Positions 1 to 5,677 of a DNA stretch of 5,677 bases are shown piece by piece. Location: NCBI GenBank assembly GCA_016866375.1, contig VGMK01000135.1, positions 1 through 5,677 on the forward strand. The letters run 5' to 3'. Numbering within the stretch: position 1 is the stretch's first letter; every line of letters begins with the position of its first letter. The position numbers and the translations under genes are program-made. The DNA is from Bacteroidota bacterium. GTDB lineage: Bacteria > Bacteroidota > Bacteroidia > Flavobacteriales_D > Crocinitomicaceae. The notes below the pieces were generated by a model. The model saw nothing but the letters and a program-made list of their open reading frames with translations, did no database searches and was not told where the DNA came from.

Positions 1-1
1 A

Positions 2-400
2 ACCTTGAAAGTTTCCAATGCCGGTTCCTCACAACCACAAACATGTTTCTTTAAGGATTTAGCAGACGATACTTGGTATTATACAACGTCAACGCCTGTG
101 GTGCGCATGAATTTTGATCCAACGGTTTCTATCTTAGAAAACGAAATGCAAGCTTCGTACATGTTGCTGCCAAATCCAACGGATGGTTCAACTGTGTTAA
201 CGATTGATTCAAAAATTCCAGGAGAGGCTGTTGTAACAGTCACAGACATGTCAGGAAAAGGAGTTAGTGTTGCTAACGCTTCCTTATTTGTTGGCGAGAA
301 TACAATCAACCTTAACACAGACAATTTAACTTCAGGTGTTTATTTTGTAAATGTTACTTTTCAAGGTGCAACAAAAGCAATGAAATTGATAAAAAAATAA
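2..400 (+). CDS. T9SS type A sorting domain protein, 3' fragment
   Basis: This is the C-terminal 132 residues of a secreted protein; the frame is open to the left edge, so the true start lies outside the window and the TTG at position 5 should not be taken as a start. The last ~80 residues form a type A sorting domain: PNPTDG at residues 57-62, a short beta-rich stretch with VTVTDMSGKGV (78-88), then LTSGVYFV (109-116), and a lysine-rich end KAMKLIKK (125-132). In the Bacteroidota this domain directs a protein through the type IX secretion system across the outer membrane, after which it is removed and the cargo is attached to the surface or released. The preceding ~50 residues (with DTWYYTTSTP at 23-32) are the end of the cargo part, whose function cannot be told from this fragment. 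A strong terminator follows 20 bp after the stop codon. The sorting-domain call is secure; cargo identity is unknown. Confidence 0.9.
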   Translation, partial: TLKVSNAGSSQPQTCFFKDLADDTWYYTTSTPVVRMNFDPTVSILENEMQASYMLLPNPTDGSTVLTIDSKIPGEAVVTVTDMSGKGVSVANASLFVGENTINLNTDNLTSGVYFVNVTFQGATKAMKLIKK

Positions 401-420
401 ATATTAGTTTTTAATTTCAA

Positions 421-445
421 CCCCGCTCACTAGCGGGGTTTTTTT
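421..445 (+). terminator. Rho-independent terminator of the T9SS cargo gene
   Basis: A perfect 7-bp GC-rich stem (CCCCGCT at 421-427 pairing with AGCGGGG at 432-438) encloses a 4-nt loop (CACT) and is followed at once by seven T residues (439-445). It lies 20 bp after the stop codon of the upstream sorting-domain gene, as expected for its terminator. The last T is directly next to the ATG of the following gene, so the hairpin also occupies the place where that gene's leader would be. Confidence 0.92.
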
Positions 446-871
446 ATGCTTGAATTTGAAATCGGTTATTTAGGGTTATTCATTACGTGCTTTCTTGCGG
501 CAACCATATTACCCATCACATCGGAATTATTTTTAGGTTCCATGTTGGCATACGGTTACGATCTTACCACTTGTTTAATTATTGCCACAATAGGAAACAC
601 GTTAGGGGGTTGGTTGAATTACTTAATTGGAATGGCAGGAAATCCAAATTGGTTAAAAAAAATTGGAGTTAAGCAAGAACAAATTTCGCGATGGGAAGAA
701 AAAATTAAACGATACGGGAGTTTGTTAGCCCTCTTGTCCTGGTTGCCATTTGTGGGAGATGTTATTGCCGTGGCACTTGGATTTTTTAGAGTTAATTGGC
801 TTGTTTCATTTGCTTATATACTCATTGGTAAATTTCTTCGCTACCTTTTTGTGGTGATATTTTTCTTATGA
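446..871 (+). CDS. yqaA: YqaA-family (DedA/VTT-like) inner-membrane protein
   Basis: A 141-residue hydrophobic protein matching, from memory, the E. coli YqaA family over its whole length (E. coli protein about 142 aa). The shared blocks appear in order: ATILPxxSE (residues 19-27) in the first membrane segment, ATIGNTLGG (47-55), RW (82-83) and KRYG (88-91) in the central cytoplasmic-looking loop, LSWLPFVGD (97-105), and GKxxRY (128-133) near the C-terminus. Several hydrophobic stretches (about 7-35, 41-63, 92-112, 117-141) place it in the inner membrane. YqaA proteins belong to the wider DedA/SNARE-associated (VTT) superfamily, some members of which move lipids across membranes; no reaction is established for YqaA itself. 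The ATG at 446 fits the family N-terminus, so I keep it although it has no ribosome-binding sequence and abuts the terminator T-tract. No partner gene or downstream terminator is evident. Confidence 0.88.
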   Translation: MLEFEIGYLGLFITCFLAATILPITSELFLGSMLAYGYDLTTCLIIATIGNTLGGWLNYLIGMAGNPNWLKKIGVKQEQISRWEEKIKRYGSLLALLSWLPFVGDVIAVALGFFRVNWLVSFAYILIGKFLRYLFVVIFFL

Positions 872-1216
872 AATCCGAGCAGGCCTTACCAGGGTCAAGT
901 AATTCTTGGAGTTGATGTACCATTGTTTTAATGTGAATTAGGGCGTGTAGTCAAACTAAACCATAAATAGGCGTTTGCCAATTGATTAATATAAACTTTG
1001 AAAAAATATCAGGAAGTCTTGCGTTGGTTAGTCTTAATTGAAGAGTATCACCACAGGTTCCTTTTGAGTTTCTATCGGAAAGCTAAGTGCTATGCAAGGA
1101 TACATGGATAATTTGCTCCTTACCAAAACACATGACCTCGATATGGTTGTCAAAAAGTATAGAATAAATCTAAAGAAACCAATAGCTGACGCAGCTAAGA
1201 ATAAGTATCTTTACAT
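872..1216 (+). other. Gene-free stretch between yqaA and the lipoprotein
   Basis: About 345 bp with no convincing gene, RNA or terminator. Two short open stretches lie in it on the plus strand: 998-1111 in one frame (about 37 codons, beginning LKKYQEVLRW) and 1092-1244 in another (50 codons from ATG, running into the start of the lipoprotein gene). A 33-codon ATG frame lies on the minus strand (822-923). None resembles a family I recognise. The two plus-strand pieces overlap in different frames, which would fit an eroded gene but is also normal for random AT-rich DNA. The promoter of the lipoprotein gene should be in the right half, but no good TAnnTTTG box is visible; the nearest match is TATGGTTG at 1142-1149 with no well-spaced TTG. 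Confidence 0.5.
1091..1104 (+). repeat. 14-bp inverted repeat, left copy
   Basis: TATGCAAGGATACA here is the exact reverse complement of 3316-3329. The two copies face each other across about 2.2 kb holding the lipoprotein gene and the DUF2911-EamA operon. Nothing next to either copy looks like a transposase or a target-site duplication, so this may be coincidence or a shared binding site. Confidence 0.35.
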
Positions 1217-1489
1217 ATGTTTAAAAGTAAGGTATTCATTTTAATTTCTGCGAGCTTCTTTTTTTTTTCGTGTGAAGAAAATAGCAAAGACCCTCAATTT
1301 TGTGAGTGCCTCTCTATAAGCCGAACATTAAATGAGAAAAATAAAATACTGATTGAAAATCCTAGTAACAGGGATATTGTTCTGAAAGAACTACAAAGTT
1401 TAGTATCAGAAAAACGCCGCATCTGCAAACCCTATGAAAATATGACCGGTGAAGAAATGTTGGAAAAACAAAAAGATTGCATCAATTAG
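1217..1489 (+). CDS. Small cysteine-containing lipoprotein, function unknown
   Basis: A 90-residue protein with a lipoprotein signal peptide: a positive start (MFKSK), a hydrophobic core rich in phenylalanine (residues 6-17), and a lipidation site ending in SC at 18-19, so Cys19 would carry the lipid. The two residues after the cysteine are acidic (E20, E21); acidic residues just behind the lipidated cysteine are part of the surface-export signal of some Bacteroidota lipoproteins, so outer-surface display is possible but unproven. The mature part has four cysteines (29, 31, 70, 88), in a pattern CxC - helix-like charged middle - C - C, which could form two disulfides. Small lipoproteins of this general pattern are common in Bacteroidota and uncharacterised; I assign no function. 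Phe15-Ser18 are encoded by a run of ten T (1259-1268). It converges with the EamA gene, 4 bp away. ATG at 1217 is the only start that leaves a proper signal peptide. Confidence 0.75.
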   Translation: MFKSKVFILISASFFFFSCEENSKDPQFCECLSISRTLNEKNKILIENPSNRDIVLKELQSLVSEKRRICKPYENMTGEEMLEKQKDCIN

Positions 1490-1512
1490 TTCTTCATACG
1501 GATTCAATCTTT
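1472..1512 (-). terminator. Possible terminator of the DUF2911-EamA operon
   Basis: Read on the minus strand, an 8-bp inverted repeat (AAAGATTG / CAATCTTT; plus-strand arms 1472-1479 and 1505-1512) with a 25-nt loop is followed by a T-rich run TTGTTTTTCC. It spans the EamA stop codon and the end of the convergent lipoprotein gene. The stem is AT-rich and the loop long, so it would be weak; there is no better candidate between the two convergent genes. Confidence 0.3.
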
Positions 1513-2387
1513 CTGTCTTGAAGGTATTTTAGTATTCCATTCGCCAATACCACTAATATAATTACAGAGGCCCCTACGTAAAAGTTTTTATTGAGTAGTT
1601 CGTGCTCTTTCAGTATGACTATAGCCAATAGGATCGTGTATATTGGTTCTAAATTAATACTCAATGAAACAGTGAATGCCCCCAGTCTTTTTACAATCTC
1701 AATCGTAACTAAAAAGGCGAAAGAAGTACAAACTATTCCCAAAAACAATAACCATGAAAAATCACTTCCGCTGAGTGCCAATTGATTGTACGAAAATTGA
1801 CCAGTAAAAAGTAAAAATAAGGTCAATACGATCAATCCAATGCTCAGTTCATAAAATGTAATTTGTGCAGCAGGAATGTCCTTGGCAAGTTTTGCATTTA
1901 AAACGGAAAAACTCGCAGCGCAGAAGGCAGAAATTAATCCGATATACAGTGCGGTGAATTCCGTCTGCGTAAAATCGTCAGAAACAAAATAAATTCCGTA
2001 AATCACAAGACCACCCATTGCAAATTCCATCCACGAGAACCTTCTTTTCATTACAAGTGGTTCGAGCCAAGTGACATGCAATGTAGCTGTGGATAAACAC
2101 AGTATTCCTAAAGATGCTGTGGAAAGTTGTATCGCATAGTAAAAGGTTAACCAATGCCCGACTACAAAAAGACCAACTATTGTGACTTTCCAAAGATGTT
2201 TTTTTTCCAGTTGGAACGGTTTTTTTCGGTACAATAAAAAAGCCGCCAAAAATAAAGAAGCAATCAATACACGATACCACACAATAAAAACCGCCTCTAA
2301 ATGGATTAACTTTCCAAGAATTCCTGTAAAGCCCCATAGAAAGATAATGCCATGCATGAGTACATGATACTTGTACTTCGCCCACAT
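1494..2387 (-). CDS. EamA-family (DMT superfamily) transporter
   Basis: A 297-residue inner-membrane protein with the size and pattern of ten-helix drug/metabolite transporters made of two repeated EamA halves. The first half begins with a helix containing FLWGFTGILGK (residues 16-26) and ends its conserved part near TWLEPLVMKRRFSW (106-119). The second starts near YIGLISAFCAASFSVLNAK (148-166) and has the matching signature NLEPIYTILLAIVILKE (245-261), with the final helix about 267-285 and a short charged tail. The LEP motif in both halves (108-110 and 246-248) shows the internal duplication. Family members export amino acids or other small metabolites; the substrate here cannot be deduced. 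The start codon lies 3 nt after the stop of the DUF2911 gene (TAG-TAC-ATG), so the two are almost surely co-transcribed and perhaps translationally coupled. The gene converges on the lipoprotein gene with a 4-bp gap. Confidence 0.9.
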   Translation of the reverse strand: MWAKYKYHVLMHGIIFLWGFTGILGKLIHLEAVFIVWYRVLIASLFLAAFLLYRKKPFQLEKKHLWKVTIVGLFVVGHWLTFYYAIQLSTASLGILCLSTATLHVTWLEPLVMKRRFSWMEFAMGGLVIYGIYFVSDDFTQTEFTALYIGLISAFCAASFSVLNAKLAKDIPAAQITFYELSIGLIVLTLFLLFTGQFSYNQLALSGSDFSWLLFLGIVCTSFAFLVTIEIVKRLGAFTVSLSINLEPIYTILLAIVILKEHELLNKNFYVGASVIILVVLANGILKYLQDRKIESV

Positions 2388-2390
2388 GTA

Positions 2391-3242
2391 CTATTTCTTT
2401 TTACTCCACTCTTCTATGGAATCCTTATTCATTTTTGTGTAAGCAGCATCACCGTCTTTTTCAGCCAATTCTAAAGATTTTTTTGCTGTGACAATGGCTC
2501 CTTTGTAATCCCCAATTTCTGCTTGTAACAAAGCTTTCATTCGTAACATCCAATATGCTTCTGGACGCATCTCACAAGCTTTTGTTGCCCATTCTAATGC
2601 TTTTTTAGCATCAATTTTCTCTTGGTAATAAAAGGATGCCGACCGGTGGTAATCGTTCGCGGATGGTCCTTCCATGGTCTTCTTTATGCTTGCTAACACT
2701 TTATCCTTCGAGTTAACAGTGAACGGAAGAGTAATTTTGGATTTGTCCCACATGATTATCAAGTTTGCACCACTATTTTCAATTTGTTCAATTGAAATTG
2801 TTAGCGTTTCAATTACATCATTTAGTTGAATAACAGGCCGTTTTGTTTCATAAACCACTTTTTTTGTATCCCAAGGTTCTGGAACTCCCCAATTTGTAGT
2901 TTCACTGTATAGAATAAGTGTCCAATTGTCTTTTTCAGGCTTCGCATAAATAGCGTAAGTCCCTGCTTTAATCGTATCGCTTCCAAAAATAATTGCATCA
3001 GACACAGTTATTTTTGTATTTTCATTTGCTCCTAGGCGCCAAATTTCTCCAAAGGCAACAACATCTCCAAATACTACCCTGTCTCTTTTGCTTGGTCTTG
3101 AATATTGAATGACAATATCCGTCAATCCTACTTTCTGTTCAAATTTGGCAGCTGGGCTTAAAGCCGGTGTTTGTACCTGAGCACATAACGGAATGGATAA
3201 TAAGGCAAATAACCCAAAAAATATTTTTTTCATCGTTTTCAT
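2391..3242 (-). CDS. Secreted DUF2911 protein with C-terminal TPR-like region
   Basis: A 283-residue exported protein. A signal peptide (core about residues 7-19) ends LCA-Q, giving likely cleavage after Ala21; Cys20 is preceded by leucine, so a lipoprotein is less likely. Residues about 28-170 form a DUF2911 domain with its typical blocks: SPAAKFEQKVGLTDI (28-42), IQYSRPSKRDRVVFG (44-58), FGEIWRLGANENTKI (63-77), IKAGTYAIYAKP, and NWTLILYS followed by NWGVPEPWD. The domain's biochemical role is not known. About residues 180-283 are helical and TPR-like, with KALEWATKACEMRPEAYW and GDYKGAIVTAKKSLELAEK as two repeat units; this C-terminal addition occurs in a subset of DUF2911 proteins. It is the first gene of an operon with the EamA transporter. 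There are two possible starts, M1 (3242) and M4 (3233); M4 gives the more usual signal peptide beginning MKKIFFG and fits the promoter position better. Confidence 0.9.
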   Translation of the reverse strand: MKTMKKIFFGLFALLSIPLCAQVQTPALSPAAKFEQKVGLTDIVIQYSRPSKRDRVVFGDVVAFGEIWRLGANENTKITVSDAIIFGSDTIKAGTYAIYAKPEKDNWTLILYSETTNWGVPEPWDTKKVVYETKRPVIQLNDVIETLTISIEQIENSGANLIIMWDKSKITLPFTVNSKDKVLASIKKTMEGPSANDYHRSASFYYQEKIDAKKALEWATKACEMRPEAYWMLRMKALLQAEIGDYKGAIVTAKKSLELAEKDGDAAYTKMNKDSIEEWSKKK

Positions 3243-3249
3243 TTTAAGA

Positions 3250-3276
3250 CAAAAATAACTTTAAAAAAATAAACAA
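3250..3276 (-). promoter_or_regulatory. Candidate Bacteroidota-type promoter of the DUF2911-EamA operon
   Basis: On the minus strand a perfect TAnnTTTG -7 box (TATTTTTG, 3257-3250) is preceded, after 16 nt, by TTG (3276-3274), close to the usual 17-23 nt spacing of Bacteroidota housekeeping promoters. Transcription would begin around 3243-3247, at or just before the first ATG of the DUF2911 gene (3242). This leaves almost no leader for that ATG and about 10-14 nt for the second one at 3233. Confidence 0.45.
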
Positions 3277-3315
3277 CGGTTATGTTTAATTTTAATAAAA
3301 GCCTCTCCCTCAAAT

Positions 3316-3329
3316 TGTATCCTTGCATA
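3316..3329 (-). repeat. 14-bp inverted repeat, right copy
   Basis: This is the reverse complement of 1091-1104. It lies in the 115-bp divergent spacer between the DUF2911 operon and the large surface-protein gene, 29 bp before the latter's GTG. On the plus strand it contains TATCCTTG (3318-3325), a one-mismatch TAnnTTTG box, though no TTG sits at the right distance upstream of it. Confidence 0.35.
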
Positions 3330-3357
3330 CTAGTGACAGAATTTGTAATTTCAACAC

Positions 3358-5677
3358 GTGAGAAAAATCATCGTCCTCAGTTTATTTATTTTTTTTGTCA
3401 CTGCGCCCTTTGCACAGGAATATGACGGGACGTATAAAATTAAAAAACCCAATCCAAAAGGAGCGAATTGCGCACCACCCACAGCCACAACGTACTTGGA
3501 ATTGAATAATGTCCGTGCAATGGTTCATACAGCAGGGAATCTGTGGCAAATCCCAAACCAGAACCTGAATATGTATGAGGTCCCCAAAAACTCAGGGATT
3601 ATGGCTTTATTTACTGCCGCACTCTGGTTAGGCGGAACAGATGTAAACAATCAATTAAAGTTGGCCGCCTTACGTTATCGAAATGGACAAGATTACTGGA
3701 CGGGTCCCCTGACTAAGGTAACAGCAGAAACTAATTATGATGTGTGCAGTAAATACGATAAACATTTTGTCACTACTCAAGATATGATTCGAGAATTCAA
3801 TGCTTGGTTCGAGGCAGGAGAATACGATCAACTGAATGGTACTCAAACACAAGCGGAGTTATTTCCAAATTACAAAGTGCCGGAGATTGTTAAAGAATGG
3901 CCAGCGCACGGCGATGTGTCAATCGGTCAAGATTATTACTTGGCCCCATTTTACGATTATAATGGTGACGGGAGTTACAATTGGCAAGATGGCGACTTTC
4001 CTTGGTACGACATAAAGAAAGACAAGGAATGTAATACAGAGCGGAGAGTTTCTCTTTATGGAGACATGAATTTTTGGTGGGTCATGAACGATAAGGGGAA
4101 TATCCATACAGAAACTGGCGCAGACCCCATTGGGATGGAAATTCGCGCCCAAGCATTTGCTTTTGCCTCGAACGACGAAATCAACAATATGACCTTTTAT
4201 AATTATGAATTAATCAATCGAGGTACCCAAACATTGTACAATACATACTTTGGGTTTTTCACCGATGGCGCGCTTGGTGATCCATTCGATGATTATGTGG
4301 GGTGTGATGTCATGCGCGGCCTTGGTTATTATTACAACGGAGATAACTACGATGGAAATAACTCAGGGTGGAAAGGTTATGGTTATTCTCCTCCTGCCGT
4401 TGGAGTAGATTTTTTTGAGGGCCCTTATCAAGATGACGACGGCATTGATAATGCCTACGGGATTGGTACAGATGAAGCCCTAAATGGCATTGGCTATGGA
4501 GATGGAATAATAGATAACGAACGCTTTGGAATGCGCAGGTTTTTGTATTACTCCAATACTACCAACGGAGCAAATCCCAATCAAACCGATCCTATTTTTG
4601 CTGCAGATTATTACAATTATTTACGTGGATTTTGGAAGGATGGGACGAAGTTTGTATACGGAGGAAGTGGACACATTTCCGATCCAGATGCAAATCCACT
4701 AATGCCATGTGATTTTATGTTTCCCGGAACCACAGACCCTTTGGGTTGGGGCACAGGCGGTGTTCCACAGCCCAATTGGACGGAACAAACGGCTAACAAT
4801 ACTCCAAACGACCGCAGATTTGTTCAATCGGCAGGGCCCTTCATTCTAAAACCAGGCGCTGTCAATAATATTACCGTAGGTGTGGTTTGGGCACGGTCCT
4901 CCGGGGGAGATCCCTTTGAGTCAGTGGAGACGCTCAGAAGAGCAGATGACAAAGCACAAGCTCTTTTTGAAAATTGTTTCAAAGTGTTGGAAGGCCCTCA
5001 TGCTCCTGATCTCAGTATACAAGAATTAGACAATGAATTAATTTTGTATTTATCCAATGCCCCTAATTCCAATAATTACAACGAAGCATACGCCGAGTTC
5101 GATCCTTTTATCGTTTCGAGCAATCCTCAAGCAGATAAGTTCTATCGATTTCAAGGCTACCAAATTTTTCAATTAAAAGATAATAAGTCCTCACTTTCAG
5201 ATTTGTTAGATGCTAATAAGGCAAGATTGGTCGCTCAATGTGATATTAAAGACGGGATTTCAAAAATTATCAATTTTGAATTCAGTGATGAACTCAACGC
5301 AAGCATTCCAGTACAGCGCGTTAATGGAGAAAATAAAGGAATTCGCCACAGTTTTCGAATTACTGAAGATGCCTTTGCGCAAGGCGCAAGGCGATTGGTG
5401 AATTTTAAAAAATATTATTTCATTGCCATCGCATATGCTCATAACAACTATGAAATGTATAATCCAACCGACCCTGAATCTATATATGGACAAAAGAAAC
5501 GGTATATCGCAAGTAGAAAAGCGGCTGTTGGAGAAGTTAAAGTAATAGAAGCCATTCCTCACAGCCCTGTTCCGGAGGCAGGAGGCACCTTGCAATTGAT
5601 TGAATACGGTTCATCCCCTCAGATCACGCGGTTGGATGGATACGGGAATGGGAATCGTGACCTGGAGCTTACCACAT
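3358..5677 (+). CDS. Large secreted surface protein of a Bacteroidota T9SS-cargo family, 3' end missing
   Basis: An open frame of 773 codons runs off the window. The GTG at 3358 is the start: an in-frame TAA lies at 3346-3348 and the GTG is followed at once by a signal peptide (RKIIVLSLF onward, cleavage likely after PFA at residue 19). I recognise the layout from large Bacteroidota proteins that usually end in a T9SS sorting domain. Family blocks in order: SGIMALFTAALWLGG (79-93); a calcium-loop-like DYNGDGSYNWQD (200-211) with Asp/Asn at loop positions 1, 3, 5 and 12; GMEIRAQAFAFASNDEINN (259-277); DDYVGCDVMRGLG (311-323); PPAVGVDFFEGP (345-356); a second acidic stretch DDDGIDN (359-365) and DGIIDNERFGM (382-392); YLRGFWKDGT; CDFMFPGTTDP (451-461); DRRFVQSAGPF; and ITVGVVWARSSGG. 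A further domain begins near GPHAPDL (546-552) and includes FYRFQGYQIFQL and ARLVAQCDI. The role of the family is unknown; surface attachment or adhesion is only a guess. No enzyme motif is seen. The sorting domain is expected beyond the window. Confidence 0.88.
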   Translation, partial: MRKIIVLSLFIFFVTAPFAQEYDGTYKIKKPNPKGANCAPPTATTYLELNNVRAMVHTAGNLWQIPNQNLNMYEVPKNSGIMALFTAALWLGGTDVNNQLKLAALRYRNGQDYWTGPLTKVTAETNYDVCSKYDKHFVTTQDMIREFNAWFEAGEYDQLNGTQTQAELFPNYKVPEIVKEWPAHGDVSIGQDYYLAPFYDYNGDGSYNWQDGDFPWYDIKKDKECNTERRVSLYGDMNFWWVMNDKGNIHTETGADPIGMEIRAQAFAFASNDEINNMTFYNYELINRGTQTLYNTYFGFFTDGALGDPFDDYVGCDVMRGLGYYYNGDNYDGNNSGWKGYGYSPPAVGVDFFEGPYQDDDGIDNAYGIGTDEALNGIGYGDGIIDNERFGMRRFLYYSNTTNGANPNQTDPIFAADYYNYLRGFWKDGTKFVYGGSGHISDPDANPLMPCDFMFPGTTDPLGWGTGGVPQPNWTEQTANNTPNDRRFVQSAGPFILKPGAVNNITVGVVWARSSGGDPFESVETLRRADDKAQALFENCFKVLEGPHAPDLSIQELDNELILYLSNAPNSNNYNEAYAEFDPFIVSSNPQADKFYRFQGYQIFQLKDNKSSLSDLLDANKARLVAQCDIKDGISKIINFEFSDELNASIPVQRVNGENKGIRHSFRITEDAFAQGARRLVNFKKYYFIAIAYAHNNYEMYNPTDPESIYGQKKRYIASRKAAVGEVKVIEAIPHSPVPEAGGTLQLIEYGSSPQITRLDGYGNGNRDLELTT

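Noticed and set aside
822..923. 33-codon minus-strand frame (begins MVHQLQELLD) at the end of yqaA
   Set aside because: It is short, partly antisense to the conserved yqaA C-terminus, and has no promoter or family match.
1092..1244. 50-codon ATG frame overlapping the start of the lipoprotein gene
   Set aside because: There is no recognisable family, no signal peptide and no ribosome-binding site. It overlaps a better-supported gene in another frame, so it is not called as a gene.
976..1789. 12-bp direct repeat TGCCAATTGATT, near 976-987 and again near 1777-1788
   Set aside because: About one such match is expected by chance in a window of this length, and one copy lies within the EamA coding sequence.
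3318..3325. TATCCTTG as the -7 box of the large surface-protein gene
   Set aside because: It has one mismatch to TAnnTTTG and no TTG at 17-23 nt upstream. It is noted within the repeat entry but not called as a promoter.
3670..4799. Minus-strand frames of 60-77 codons inside the large surface-protein gene
   Set aside because: They lie opposite strongly conserved plus-strand family blocks and have no protein features of their own, so they are shadow frames.
5210..5595. Frames of 63 and 111 codons at the end of the window
   Set aside because: Both overlap the plus-strand frame that continues through conserved blocks such as ARLVAQCDI, so they are shadows.

Overview
The window looks like chromosomal DNA of a member of the Bacteroidota, most likely a Flavobacteriales-type organism. 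Two genes at the window edges encode type IX secretion (T9SS) cell-surface proteins. There is a DUF2911 protein of the kind typical of Bacteroidota, the DNA is AT-rich, Shine-Dalgarno sites are absent, and the best promoter candidate matches the TTG / TAnnTTTG pattern of this phylum. Placement below phylum level is inference.

Layout: (1) 2-400 (+), the 3' end of a secreted protein that finishes in a T9SS type A sorting domain, followed by a textbook intrinsic terminator at 421-445. (2) 446-871 (+), a complete YqaA-family (DedA/VTT-like) inner-membrane protein whose start codon touches the terminator T-tract. (3) 872-1216, about 345 bp with no convincing gene. (4) 1217-1489 (+), a small cysteine-containing lipoprotein with a T10 run in its signal peptide. 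(5) 1494-3242 (-), a two-gene operon, DUF2911/TPR periplasmic protein followed after 3 nt by an EamA (DMT) exporter, convergent with the lipoprotein. (6) 3358 to the window end (+), a large secreted surface protein starting at GTG, divergent from the operon and cut by the window edge. It is the largest gene here.

The genes do not form one obvious pathway. The clear functional units are the DUF2911-EamA operon and the two independent T9SS cargo proteins. I found no CRISPR array, RNA gene, transposase or defence system. The points most worth a second look are the terminator/start-codon abutment at 421-448, the T10 tract in the lipoprotein signal peptide, a 14-bp inverted repeat bracketing the 1091-3329 segment, and the promoter position that argues for an internal start in the DUF2911 gene.
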